A stretch of DNA of 64,000 bases, taken from positions 31,536,101 to 31,600,100 of the forward strand of contig CM073321.1 of assembly GCA_037043015.1 (NCBI GenBank), in the 5' to 3' direction. Positions 33,771 through 45,552 of the stretch are shown piece after piece. The DNA is from Bryum argenteum (taxonomy: Eukaryota; Streptophyta; Bryopsida; Bryales; Bryaceae). The translations under genes were made by a program, and so were the position numbers. Numbering within the stretch: position 1 is the first letter of the stretch; each line of letters opens with the position of its first letter. A model generated the notes under the pieces. The model was not told the origin of the DNA, did not search any database, and saw nothing but the letters and a program-made list of their open reading frames with translations.

Positions 33771-35989
33771 TAGTCAGTGATGAAATATCGTGCATTGGCA
33801 TGCAGGGAATCATGTGAAACGAAGCCTATATTTACAACCGACGTAGATTTTAGCATTCAACAGCAATTTCAATCAATTTTAATGATTTCTTCAATCCAAG
33901 CAAAACAAATAGGATTTGGAGCTCACTAGAAAGACTGCTTAGTGAAAGTTGGATGTGCTATAGCAAAGTAAAACCCAATTTGATGTTGAGTATAATTAAA
34001 TACTGCACTTCCAACGCCTTCGAACGAGAAACCTTCAACACAAAAATAGCAAATAGAACTGAATGAGCTGAAACCTTGATACCAATTCACCGCGTCAATG
34101 TATACAGCTCTAGCAAAGTCAATGTGTTGAGATAGAAAATCTAGTGAGAACAAGTACCGAAAAAAATTTGAAGCATGATGGGCGCCTCCGCTGCTGTTGG
34201 TGAGTCCAGTAGCTGCTCCTTGTACCTCAAAACGCAAAATTTAACAGACTGTATTACAACTCTTTCCACCAAACTTCACAATCCACCTCTTTCCACTAAG
34301 TTCTTGCAATAGTCTCTGTAGACAGCAAAAGACAGGAAACAATACTCGAGCTCGATGAACAAGAGTGAAGACCTAGACTCCGCGCTCACTTAAATTGTAA
34401 GCTCTCTTACAAACTCCAACAGTCAAGCTCCACATTGAAACAAGAAAAGCAACAAGGACCTATAGATACAACACAAACAAACGAGCAGGACGACAAGGGA
34501 AGTGCGGAAAGCAAACGAGGAGGACAGCGTAAGCGAAAGCGCAGAGAACAAACGAGGAGGACGACGTAAGTGCAGAAAGCAAAGGAAGAGAACGATGAGC
34601 GGAGAAGCGGAGAAGAAAAGCTCCGGGATGGAGGAAACAGATAGCAAAAGAGGGGAGGAATGACGGCGAAGAGGGGTCATCATGACCCCCTGCTATCATT
34701 ACACTCATGGCCATGCCCATAATCATGTGCATGGGTATGGACATGTACATGCCTATGCACATGATCATGGGCATGGCAAGTTCTTTTTTCAATAATTAAA
34801 TTACGCTACTTTCTATCATTTTTCATCTAAGTTCGCTTTAATCAAAAGGGTGCACGTATAATAATTTAGGTATTCTTTGTTTAGATTCTAGTATTGTAAA
34901 TTACTTTTAGGACGTTTGTGTTCAAGGTTTAGTATTCCAAGTCTAATTTTCTAAATTAAGTATTTAGTTTTCTTCTAAGTATTCCACGTACTTAGTTTAT
35001 TGGAAAGTATAGTACTCTAAGAACGTTATTCTGGCTTCAATAAATAGTCTTGAATGTTCACATATGAATACTAAGTTACTTATTCTAAACTTGATTCTTA
35101 ATTTTGAATACATTCTTTAACTAAAATTACTTATACATGTATTTTTGAATTCCGCTCTCATTGTCCAACTTTGTTACTAATATTAGTACCGACCTTAGGT
35201 TTATCTTTTGTAAGAATTGGCTATTTTTCTCAGCCTATTTGTACCCACGTGAGACATTTCCATAAAAGTTGTTGATAAACATACTTAAATCGCAATCCTA
35301 TGTTTCGTCACTTCTTAGACTTATTGTACATGGGTAGGTCCCAAACCCTAGTCCACACTCGAGGAAATTCACATGAAGGAATTAGAGCCTAGCAATTGAA
35401 TTTTTGCAAAGTCTCAACACATATGTAAATGTAAAAGAACTCTCTATATTCCAACCGCACATTTCATAGAAGACTTGTTCAAGGTTATCTATATCGCATT
35501 TAAAGTCTTCAGGCTTCATAGATTGCGTGAATGTAACATGTAAATACTCTGAAGATATCACAGAGTTTCATCATTGTCAATTTCAAACAAAAATAAAGGA
35601 CCCTTAACCCTAAACCTTAAACCCTAGACGCTAAATAACATGAATTCATGCAAGGTCATAATAAATGTATTAGGTCTAAATACAATATTTAAAAGTAGTA
35701 TTCCTTGTCTTTGAAATGGAATTCATACCAACATTGCAATTATAATAACATCTATGAATCTAAAATCTCTTCACCTTAACCTAAAACCTCTATTTCTTCA
35801 AAAGTAATTTTTTCTAATATATTAGTAAAAAAATGTGCTATTGGACTAGAGTAAAGTTTTTAAACATAAGGAATAAAACATGGTTCAATGAAAGCTTAGT
35901 TTGCAGTCAACTTTAGGCCTCATCTTGTAAACATCTATAAATGAATTAAGTTTTTATGAATTTAAATTCTACTCTCTTTTTATATATAT
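33771..35989. other. Spacer between arrays B1 and the copy B leader
   Basis: No gene supported. Contains a primer-site-like GATACCAA on the minus strand (about 34,080), a purine-rich GA tract (34,440-34,670), two strong palindromes (34,672-34,777, separate entry), then AT-rich DNA with degenerate CCCTAAACC words. Frames at 34,423-34,792 on the minus strand are low complexity. Confidence 0.5.
34672..34777. repeat. Two adjacent palindromes
   Basis: GGGGTCATCATGACCCC (about 34,674-34,690) is a perfect palindrome around one base. Twenty bases later, 34,710-34,777 forms a hairpin with arms of about 31-34 nt beginning GCCATGCCCAT and centred on ACATGTACATG, with a few mismatches. ATG/CAT-rich wording makes the whole segment self-complementary. 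Confidence 0.75.
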
Positions 35990-37053
35990 ATATATATTCA
36001 ACCGATATGAGCATTTATTGCGCTTTTTTCATTCTATATTAAGATAGCACAATAAATGCTTAATTTGTATTCAAATTTATCTTATACACAATTATAATTG
36101 AATTAAGATGCTATGAATTTAACATCTATACTCGTATCTATATATATATATATATCTATATATATAGATATATATTTATAGATAGATTTATTCATATGCA
36201 CTTTTAGTTGTGCTATTTTTATCCTAGGTTAGTATGCTATATTTTCCTAAGGTAGTTTTTTATAAGTAGTATACCACATATTTGATTCCATTGATTGTGC
36301 CTAATTGGATTAAATTTTGTCAATGTAATGTACTCAATTACTCTAGTTACTCTTATTTCGTAATTATTATATTCTATTCAATAAATATATGAATACAAAT
36401 TTGTATTCTTTATCTACTAGTCATAGTTATGTATAAAATGTTTAATTTTGTGGAGAAACCGTTAAGATACAATTGTTTCTAAAAAATAATAAATGCATCT
36501 TTTTGAATGGATTTCCCGCCAAAATGGGTTTCCCGCCGAAACATCTTTGCCACCGAATACTTTCAAAATTTCAGTTCTTAAAAGTGGTATATCTACTTCG
36601 TAGCCTTATGAAGACAAAATTCATGTTGCGACAAAATGCGTCGGCTTTTTGCACGATATCGGGCGTTGAGGATACTTTCACAAGGTAGCCATTGAGGTCG
36701 GGCTCGTATTGGTAACCCAGTCTTTCAATCTTTCCTTTCATTTTCTCTCACTCTTATTCGTGCTTTTAAGTTGGGCTTAGTTTGATATTTCGTTCCGGTG
36801 TGTATGTTCAAAGTTGCGTGTTTGTGTAGATGGAGTTCGAGTTGGTACTGACTGCGTCTGATTTAGTTTCTCATTTAGAGGTTTCAGTTTTGTAAAAGAG
36901 GCGCATGATGTATTAGTTTGATTATGTTTCAAGTTATGACAGTTGCTCGTCATGTATTTTTTGACTTCTATATTCGCTTCTGATTGCTGTGTGTGGTTTC
37001 TTCAGTTGCGACTTGCGAGCCCTACTTTTCCTCTCGAAATCTGCAATTCGCAG
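35990..37053 (+). promoter_or_regulatory. Promoter and first non-coding exon of copy B
   Basis: Aligns with 890-2127 of copy A, including the CGCTTTTTTCATTCTAT block (36,021), GCGTCGGCTTTTTGCACGAT (36,638), pyrimidine-rich TTTCCTTTCATTTTCTCTC (36,730) and the CGCAG|GTGAGCG donor. Long TA microsatellites (35,980, 36,140-36,180) differ between copies. Since the hAT gene is divergent from here, the same region might serve both genes; that is inference. Confidence 0.55.
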
Positions 37054-38308
37054 GTGAGCGTGGTTCGCAATTTGAGTGCAAGGCACAAGTCTTCAGTATT
37101 TCACCACTTACTATTTACAGCACGCACTTTATCCCCAAGTCAATGATAACTTTTCTGTCTCTGTGGGGAATATGTCCTAGAATATTTGCTCATTTATTGG
37201 ATGAGTATCTACGCAGCGAGGATCATTTCGCACCTTACACGTCACTGTATATTATCCCCGGGACGGGGATAATAAATGTTTTCGTGGGCAGTTGCATAGT
37301 CATCCCAGGTGCAGGGATATATCCCTATACAGAGCTTACTGAGTATTATTCCCGGGTATGGGGATATCAGTGGTTTTAGCGGCAGTTTAATAATTATGCC
37401 CGTGTCGGGGAAAATATCTTTTTCTAATTTACTAATCGTCATCCTCGAGCCGGAGATATGATTTGTCTGCATCGACATGAGAATATTTATCACCAAACCA
37501 ATCCGGGGATAATTTATGTCTTTCTCATATTGTTCATTATCCTGGTGTGGGGGACCCTTCTCTTGTTCTCCATGATGTTATCCTCGGGCCGGGGATAATA
37601 TGTCCGTCTCAGAGATCGAATAACAGACTTTTGCATCAAACATAAACAGTTTGTCGAGAATACTTTCTACGCCCTACATTTAACATTGTTGTTGCCGAGC
37701 AAGGAGTCATCTCTCCTACTCTAAAGATGGTCTATTTTCCCCGGGCCGGAGATACCTGTGGCGCAACTATTGCCTTAGATTTCTAATAATTTGATCATGG
37801 TTGCATGTCTGGCGCTTGTATGTTAGCATCCGGTTAGTTGTTGACAATGTGTACGCATGTAAATGACTTTTGGCCTATTTGATTCATGTCGCGCATTCTT
37901 GTGCACATGCCTTTGTTTTGGTCATTATTCTCAAAACGTGGATAACAATACTTAATGTCAGGGTTTGGTGATTATCCCCGGTCCGGGGATTACCTTACTA
38001 TCGGGTATCATATAATTGTTGGATCCAATGAGCGGATTATACTCACATTAAACTTGTCTTTATATAGTTTGAATGAAATAAGATATCCACAAGTCGGTGT
38101 TAAATTGAATATGTCCCTCTGTTCCATTTAAGGCTGTATATGTGTTATAAAATGTGTTTACGGGTCGTGCACAGATTATATAGTATCGATTGATTTTGGA
38201 ATAATTAGCATTGGATTTCTATGCTTTCATGTTCTCGCTCTTCATATCATCTCGTTTAGTATTAACCGAGCACTAAGTTATTTTAATCAATCTTCTCCGT
38301 TTTTGTAG
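37054..38308 (+). other. Probable 5'-leader intron of copy B
   Basis: Donor GTGAGCG at 37,054 is shared with copy A; acceptor TTCTCCGTTTTTGTAG ends at 38,308. The 1255-nt interval holds the entire B2 palindrome array and no open frame. Confidence 0.5.
37249..37992. repeat. Palindrome array B2, core TATCCCCGGCCCGGGGATA
   Basis: About ten copies centred near 37,261, 37,309, 37,355, 37,403, 37,450, 37,500, 37,547, 37,590, 37,748 and 37,980, the first eight spaced 43-50 bp. Same motif as array B1 but with different spacing and different spacers. It starts at the very base where alignment with copy A ends. Confidence 0.9.
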
Positions 38309-38402
38309 GATTGAGACTTTCGTCGTCAACGGGGTCAATTTTCGTCCACCAATTGTGACCCATGGTGTTGCAATGTGAGAGGGTTTCAACCGTTCATCAT
38401 GA

Positions 38403-41015
38403 GTGTCGAAACGAGCCACTCTTCTAAATGACGTCAGTGTCGACCTAGCACAAACTGTCTGTCAATCGCTTGACCCTAGCGTTGTTCCAAAGACTGGTAG
38501 TTGGCCTCTCAGATCTGAATTTGTCTGCGTGCAGATAGTAGAGTCATTAGTAGAAGCAGAGGTTCTTTTCCGTTGGATCTACTCTTTGCGTGCATGGCCA
38601 ATCACGCTTGTCCTTTTCAACGCAGCAAGTCTCTACGACCACGACCAACGCGCCATAATCAATGCTGCTTGCAAGGTTTTCGGTCGACCACCACAAATTG
38701 GCCTTCGCCAGTACAATAGCAAACGCTAAAGGCGTCTTCGAGATTCACCACCAAAAAAAGCAGTACTTTCTTACATCGGAGTCCATCAACTTTATTGCCA
38801 CAACTTATTGTTGTCCAAAGAATTGTGTGCATCCCTATCCTTGAGGCAAAAGTAAAGGTCTGAGGTTCCAATTCTATGTTTGCGGCGATGTTTACTTCTG
38901 AAAACATTGTCTCCTTAGTATGCATGGTCATCAATGCCGTCTCAAGACGGATAACAAGCGTAGGACCATGGAAATTGTCGTTCAAATAAACCTCGTATCT
39001 AGACATTGCAAGCTACAGCATCCCTTCAGGCCATTGTGGAAAATGTTGCTGATCTCATGCCTCATCGAATGAAGACTATTGATGCAATCGAGAAGGTAGT
39101 GTCCAAATGCTTGCCCTCTCCCGACCATTGGAGGGACAATTTACTAGAGGTAAATGCCATCAATGCAGTCCACAGTCTTCCTCCTATATCAAATTTGGCT
39201 CTAAGTAGGATCAGGCAAGACTCATTCCAAGAGTACTATTTCAAGCAAGAGGGTGATACATTTGCGCGTTGTAGTGAATGTGACAAAATCAAACAACTTC
39301 AAGCATCCAGTACTTGAGGCAGTCGCGCATGGGCTTTTTATGTTGCCAAATTTAAACGTCATAATTCTTCTCAAATGGCGCATAGGTTGCTCTATTATAG
39401 CAACCGTTTGGAGTCTGAGGCAAGGCCCAAATTGTCTTTGTGCATTATTCATAACAAAATGGATCATTCCAAGACAGCCTCTCCGCAATTCTCTCACAAG
39501 AGTAAATCAACCGATTCCTTCATGTAATTGTCGGTTTCCATCACTGGCATGATTGTTCATGGACACGGAGATGTATGTTACGCACATTACGGCCTCGATA
39601 TATATCCGACGGATTCAAATCATACTATCGGTTCATATGCTCAGCTGCTAAGAGATTTGGAATCTCCTCGAAAGTGATCTTTGAGGCAGTTGTTTAGAGG
39701 TGGAAGAAGTAGCTCTCTCTTTGAGGATGTTTTGGATGGGGCGGACATGTACTTGGATTGGCTTGGTCTTCTCCTGGAGGCACCAATCCCGGCAAAGACT
39801 CTTCCTCCGGTGCTACACATGCAGCTTGATAATGCTTGCGGAGATAATAAAAATCGGTTTGTTTTTGCAATTCTTTTCATGGCTCGTTAACAAGGCCGTT
39901 TTTAGAGAAATATACTTGAAATTCCTTATCGTGGGTCACACTCTTGAAGATATTGAAGCTCTTTTTGGGCAATAGAGTAGTAAGCTCAAGACCAATAGCT
40001 ACCCTACCGTTCTCCTTCTCATGAGATCCTTCATGGACACAGAGGATAAGCCGGTTATTCCTCAGTTAATTGAGAAAGTTTCTGATTTCAAGATGTTCAT
40101 CAAAGGTTACCTTTGTGATGGCGACGAGGCGTTATCTGGGTTTACAAGTGCCAAACAATTCGGGTTTTTTAAAGATGCTTCTGGCTGGCCTTTGATGGAG
40201 TACAAAATTCTGTGTACGAATAGCGAGTGGCTTCCTCAAGATAGTGAAGGGGTTAGGTTGTGGAAAGTTATACCAATGATTTCAGGTTCCTCTTAGGGAT
40301 CCAACGTTACTAGTTTCAAATGAAATGAAGAAAATTGAAGACATTTGAGAGGGAATTTGTGAGCTTGTGGGAGTCACAGGCGGATGCAGATCCAACAGGC
40401 GACTATCGTAGACGTCATGAACAATTCATTTACTATTGGAAAGCAGTTTGTGAGGCTTTAGATTTACCCCTTCCTACTCCATCAATGTTTAAGGATGGAT
40501 TTTGGCCTACTTCTAGGTACTCTCCAAGTGAAGAGGATTGATTTGAAAACAACGAAGAATTGCGCGACGAATTTGTTGTTGATCCTCCGTTTGTAGGGCA
40601 AATACAAGATCGTCCACAGGCATCATTCAGAGTTGGACGGGATGTTTATGAGGGATACCTACTTGTGCTACGTCCGGCTGAAGGAGATCTCAATTTTTTT
40701 TGGATAGCTCGTGCGTTGAGCAACCCAAATGCTAGTGTAGAGCATCCTCTGGAAAGCCACATTAAGTATTGGAAACTAGTATCTTCTATACATGTCAATC
40801 CTGACACTTACGAAGGGTGGGATACAAGAAGAGGTAACTCTTGGTATAAAGATACGGATTATGATCCAACTTGGGTGGCTACAACATCAATCATGGGAGC
40901 TTGGAAGCCAAGATTGTGTCTTGAAACCGTTACTCCCAAGATGTGCATATCGGAACTACAAATTTCAATTATTAAGGACTCAAGTATCGATTTTGATGAG
41001 TTGTTTTCTCGTTAA
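38403..41015 (+). pseudogene. DUF7869-like protein gene, copy B
   Basis: Homologous to 3489-6353 block by block: AWPI...NAASLYDHD (38,590) matches AWPF...NGASLRDHE; LDNACGDNKNRFVF (39,825) matches MDNAAGDNKNRYVF; IVGHTLEDIEALFG (39,920) matches MVGHTHDDIDAMFG; GRDVYEGYL (40,640), YEGWDTRRGNSW (40,810) and the last helix to 41,015 match the C-terminal half. The second His of HTH and the last Asp of DID are changed (HTL, DIE). The reading is broken more often than in copy A. The protein divergence between the copies is considerable, so they are different subfamilies and not recent duplicates. Confidence 0.65.
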
Positions 41016-42159
41016 ATTAGATTATACTAGGTTCAATAGTACACCCTTTCTCATTGCAATGTAGCCCACACAAATTAGAGTAGTATGACACTACTATTAA
41101 ATATGATTCATCTATTTATAGTAAGATGTTTATATCCATTTCCACGTACTTCCATGGTATTATTTCCTTCCATTGGTTTTCTGATATTTTCATTATGTAT
41201 AGATGTATAGATACTAAATATGTTCTTTCGTTGGATTACTTGTTGTATATATTTGTGTTGAAGATAATTCTTTTGTTAATGCAAAATACTTTTTTGGTCC
41301 TTAAAGTTTGCAATCTATGACTCGAGTAATGAGTTGTAAAGTAGTATCACTATACTTTACGTCTCAAAATAATTAAGAATAATGATCAACAAATATATTA
41401 ATAGAATTTCTAGTATTGAGGGTTCATCTTACATTCTTCTGTTGGCTAGATTAGAATTTTATTTTCATTATAGGCTCATTTTACTTGACACCAGATTTAC
41501 TATTTTCATCCACTGCTTTAAATTGAGATTGCAAATTGTCTCAAAATACTTAATATCCCTTTTGTTGAAGAATTACGTAAAGGCCATGTATTCCGTCACA
41601 ACAAAGCTCATCCTTCTTAAATACCGCGGCATCAACTGTACACTGGGAGGGATTTTAGTTTTAGTGACCAAAACTTTCTCCTCATTCTCAGTAAACCAAA
41701 AACTTGCATAGTCGTTGAACTACTGAATATCCTTTTTCCGGATTGGTGGAAGCGTTCAGATCTCGAGGGTTTCAAGCCACTGAAACAGTTGGGCGAGATT
41801 ATCTCGGCAGTTCAATTAAATGGTCTTGAGTGCTTATGTCAAACAATGTGTTGCTGTAGGTGAACATCTAATGAATTACCAAGGGACTCAGAGTTGTGTA
41901 AACTCATGATGCGTAATCTTCTCTACCTGCGGAGCCACAATCTTTCCACCGAGAAGAAGTTGCCATGAATTTTTTATCTTTGGTATTTCTTTAATATTCC
42001 CCTAATTTGATTTCAAGAATCTTCCACTACTACGGACTAGGACTCAAATTTATGAACACTTCTCTATATATTGCTCGTTACGCGCCGTGATTTTCTCCTG
42101 CCTACTGCTCCCTTGGCAACTCTCGCTGCCAATCTCCAAACCATTACTCTACGGTCTCA
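41016..42159. other. AT-rich DNA behind copy B
   Basis: Two weak frames (41,126-41,320 and 41,382-41,711, plus) have no family resemblance and AT-driven composition. No counterpart of the kinase-like gene of copy A was found here. Confidence 0.5.
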
Positions 42160-42700
42160 AACTCCTCTTTCACAAGTATTGACTCGAGGACTTCCTCGGA
42201 GAGTCAGCGAGGTTTTTTGATCTACCTTGCTTCGGACAATGCCTTTACCGTCGATTAGACTAGAGAGGGCATGGATGATGACGACGTTGGTGTCGTCAAT
42301 AGTCTTTGCGTTCACCCTAATCTAGTTTTGATGTTTCTAGATGAACGCATGCCCATAATTACAATGGATCCTAAAGCACCTGAAGGTGACACTCCTTTTT
42401 GAAACTCGGTGGTTGATGACCAATTGGATTAAGCTCTGCTCGAGCTAAATGGAGCTGAGCGAGTTAGAGTGGCTCGTCAAACAATGTCTTGTGGTGCAAG
42501 CCTTCATGTTTAACCGACCAGGTTATTGGGTGTGACTCATGGCCTGCTTCTTCAACATGGTGTGGGGTGACATAGAGGCGACGGATTTGTAGAGGGGGTC
42601 ACAGTTAGGGCATCTAAATACACTCGTTGTAAGAATATTCCATCCTTCCGAAGGGATTCTTGTGGAGATATATCCTCCCAACTACGTGATGTTGTGTAGA
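42160..42700 (+). pseudogene. Decayed coding segment, unknown family
   Basis: One plus frame reads as protein over a long distance despite stops: GMDDDDVGVVNSLCVHPN near 42,270, then DERMPIITMDPKAPEG, then LNGAERVRVARQTMSCGASL, then GFVEGVTVRASKYTRCKN. The amino-acid mix is that of a real protein, not of random AT-rich DNA. It lies where a second cargo gene of copy B could be expected, but I do not recognise it. Confidence 0.35.
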
Positions 42701-45064
42701 TAGTACTATGATTACATGTTTGTGGTTTGCAATAACACCAGTAGTTTGTTTCTAGGCTAATCTTGCAATAAAATATTCTCTTTCAGGGACTCTAAGTATG
42801 GCTTTTGCATAGTTAAGTTTATCATATTTTCAATTTAAATTGATAATATTCTACTATAATGAGAATTTTCTGATGATTTGGTAATATCTTTAGTTTGATA
42901 TTCTCTAATTGTCGACGTACAAAATTACCAAATTTCCTACATATTCCCATTTTAATGGAATGCGTGTTTAGTTAACTTGTGTTTACTAGTTGTACTTATT
43001 CTAAATACATACTTCATGGAATAGACCTCTTGCTGATTATTCTTGACATGATTCTTGTGATGCAAGTTAAGTTATGCCTCCTTCTCTCAACAATTTAGAT
43101 TGAAAAATTGAATAAACACATAGTTTTAAAAGAGCTGGATTTGCATTGTCTACAATTGGATTTCACTCTATTTGGTGGCTTGTGATCCAATCTAAGTGTA
43201 GTTTTTGTGTGTAGAAAACACAATCAAATCCATGTTGTGCTAAAGATATGACACGTATCTTAGTGCAATGCATCAAGTATTGGTATATTTTTCTTTTGTA
43301 AGATATAAGACAACTCTTATTTCTGCAAGGTGTCTAATCTTTAATTTTAATTTGATTTTGTAAATTTTGAATGCAGCTTGTATCGTTTCAAGGCTACCAT
43401 TAGAACCAAGAAACTTCTCTTGATGATTTGTTTTAGTTGTATACAAAAAGTATTTGTGAGATGACAGTAACCAACCTCTTAGTTGGAGAATTTGTCAATG
43501 TAATAGGTTCATTCTTTAGGGCATTTTCAAAAGAGTTGTTGAAAGAAATAGACTAGCTTCATTTAGGCACACTAAGGTCCTTTTTTATTCACAATGGCTA
43601 CGTGCACCCGACCAAAGAAAGCCTTCAAACCTACGAGAGGTAGCAACCAATTGCCAATATACTTAATGTATTATCCATCAAACTTCCACTTAAATGCATT
43701 GTTATTTTAAATTAACATGACCTCTAGGAGATTCCATCTTGCCCTTTCAAAAACCTCAACATTTTTTGATCTTTTGCGCTTCAAGTTTTCTTGAGTTTTC
43801 ACCATAGTGTAGTAGAAGGCAGAATACATGGTTATTTAGAAGATTATTGTAGAAGAGTGATGGTTCAAAGGAGTTCTACATTTGACAAGCCCTCTTCTAT
43901 GGCTACATTTAGCCAATCCTAGGGCCGTTAGTCCTTTGGTCTTTTAGTTCCATAGTCTTTAATAGTCATTTATAGTAATAATCCTTTAAGCTAGTTAAGG
44001 ATAGCAACTATGTTGGAAAGTTGTGTAGAATAGGAACATTTATCGTCAAATAATTGGTTGGAGCACACGGCCCACCTAAACAAACCTCTTGCTAAGGGAC
44101 GGCATAAGTACCTCTCTTCAAATTCAATTTGCACCATTCTTGTTTTTGTTCATGCTTTCAAGTGATTTATATTTTTTGAGTACTGTCTGTTATTAGATTG
44201 CATCAATTTTATTGTCGAAGCTTTAAGTGGTTTTAGGTTTAGTAAGATATGTACTAACAAAGAGCATATAATTTCTAAAGGTTGATTGTTTGTTTTTGTA
44301 GAAGCATCAAGTACAACACCAACCTTTAGAAATTATGTATTTTATATGTCGGTTACGTTAACATATTTAGAGTTTCGCGTAAGTCAAGAGTCGCTTTGGT
44401 GTAAGAGTATCTACAATTTAGGATGAAAGAACTTTGTAATTAAGGTTTGAAGTTTCTCACGTTTTGTTAGCCATATTATTGACAATATTATATTTTTGGT
44501 ATTCAATGTTTATTTTTCCCAATATTTATAAAATTGGATTGTGAATACAATTTACTTAGCACAAATCTTATATGAACAAAAACAAAAAATTTGGATGACT
44601 GTCGTTTGTTTTTGTAGAAGCATTGGTATGAACATTATTCCAATTATTTTTTGACAAAATTTTATATTACTAATTTCTATACAAACTTATATTTTATTCT
44701 TTTTATGTTCATTTTGATTATTTAAGCTTGACTAAGAAAATTAGATTATATTGTAAAGATTAAATAAAATTAATAATATTCCTTAAGACTGTTGAGATAA
44801 GGCGCCCTTCGGAACTTCCGGGTGTCCTTTTACATTAGAGTGAGCTGACACTTAGAGAAAATTAGAAGCTTCTATATAGATTGCAGTTCCACTGCCAGTT
44901 CAACAACTTTAGATAACGTAAAAGGTTTTCAATCCTTCCATATATATATGTAGTCATGAGACACTCCTGATATATCTTTTAATTATCTTGGTATACTCGT
45001 TGCTCTCTCTCTCTCAGTTTTCTTCTTAACACGTTAACAGCACTTACGCTCTTGCTTTTAGTGC
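42701..45064. other. AT-rich DNA, no gene
   Basis: 2.3 kb with no supported gene. Contains a perfect 17-nt inverted repeat (44,268-44,284 and 44,320-44,336; arm ATAATTTCTAAAGGTTG) and a repeated TTTGTTTTTGTAGAAGCAT at 44,288 and 44,607. The stretch 43,920-44,050 has an LTR-like look but no defined ends. Confidence 0.5.
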
Positions 45065-45373
45065 TGTCATGGGCCAAGGCCTCGTTGATAAGCTCGGATG
45101 TTCACTCGCTATTAATTTTATAAATAGAACTTCGGCAGTAGAGCTAAAGTATAGCCTCGGCAGTAGAGCTAAAGTATAGCCTCGGCAGTAGAGCTAAAGT
45201 ATAGCCTCGGGAGTAGAGCTAAAGTATAGCCTCGGCAGTAGAGCTAAAGTATAGCCTCGGCAGTTGAGCCAAGAGATTAGTATATAAGGGACTCTTATTC
45301 ATTGTAAACCTAAGTCTTGGATCAATATATTTCTTTTGTAGTTTTTGCTTGTTTTGACAGCTAGACTCTTACA
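45065..45373 (+). repeat. 5' LTR with 25-bp tandem repeats
   Basis: Starts TGTCAT; probable end TCTTACA near 45,373 (uncertain, as no standard primer site follows). It contains five full units and one partial unit of CTCGGCAGTAGAGCTAAAG-type 25-bp repeats (45,130-45,273) and a TATATAAGG box near 45,281. Confidence 0.75.
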
Positions 45374-45552
45374 TAATCCAAGACTTCTCTTGATTTTCTG
45401 AAGGGCTTCATCCTCCCTTGTTTTTTCAAACGACAAAAGTAGAACATTGATTAGATTGAGGAACTTATCCACCCTCGTGGTAGTGATTGAAGATAGCCAC
45501 AGAACCGGGAAGCATTTGAAGGCTTTGCAAAGCCTGAAGAGTTGATTGAGAG

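Noticed and set aside
34071-34095. Minus-strand TTGGTATCAAGG resembling a copia primer site, suggesting a TRIM
   Set aside because: No flanking terminal repeats could be found on either side.
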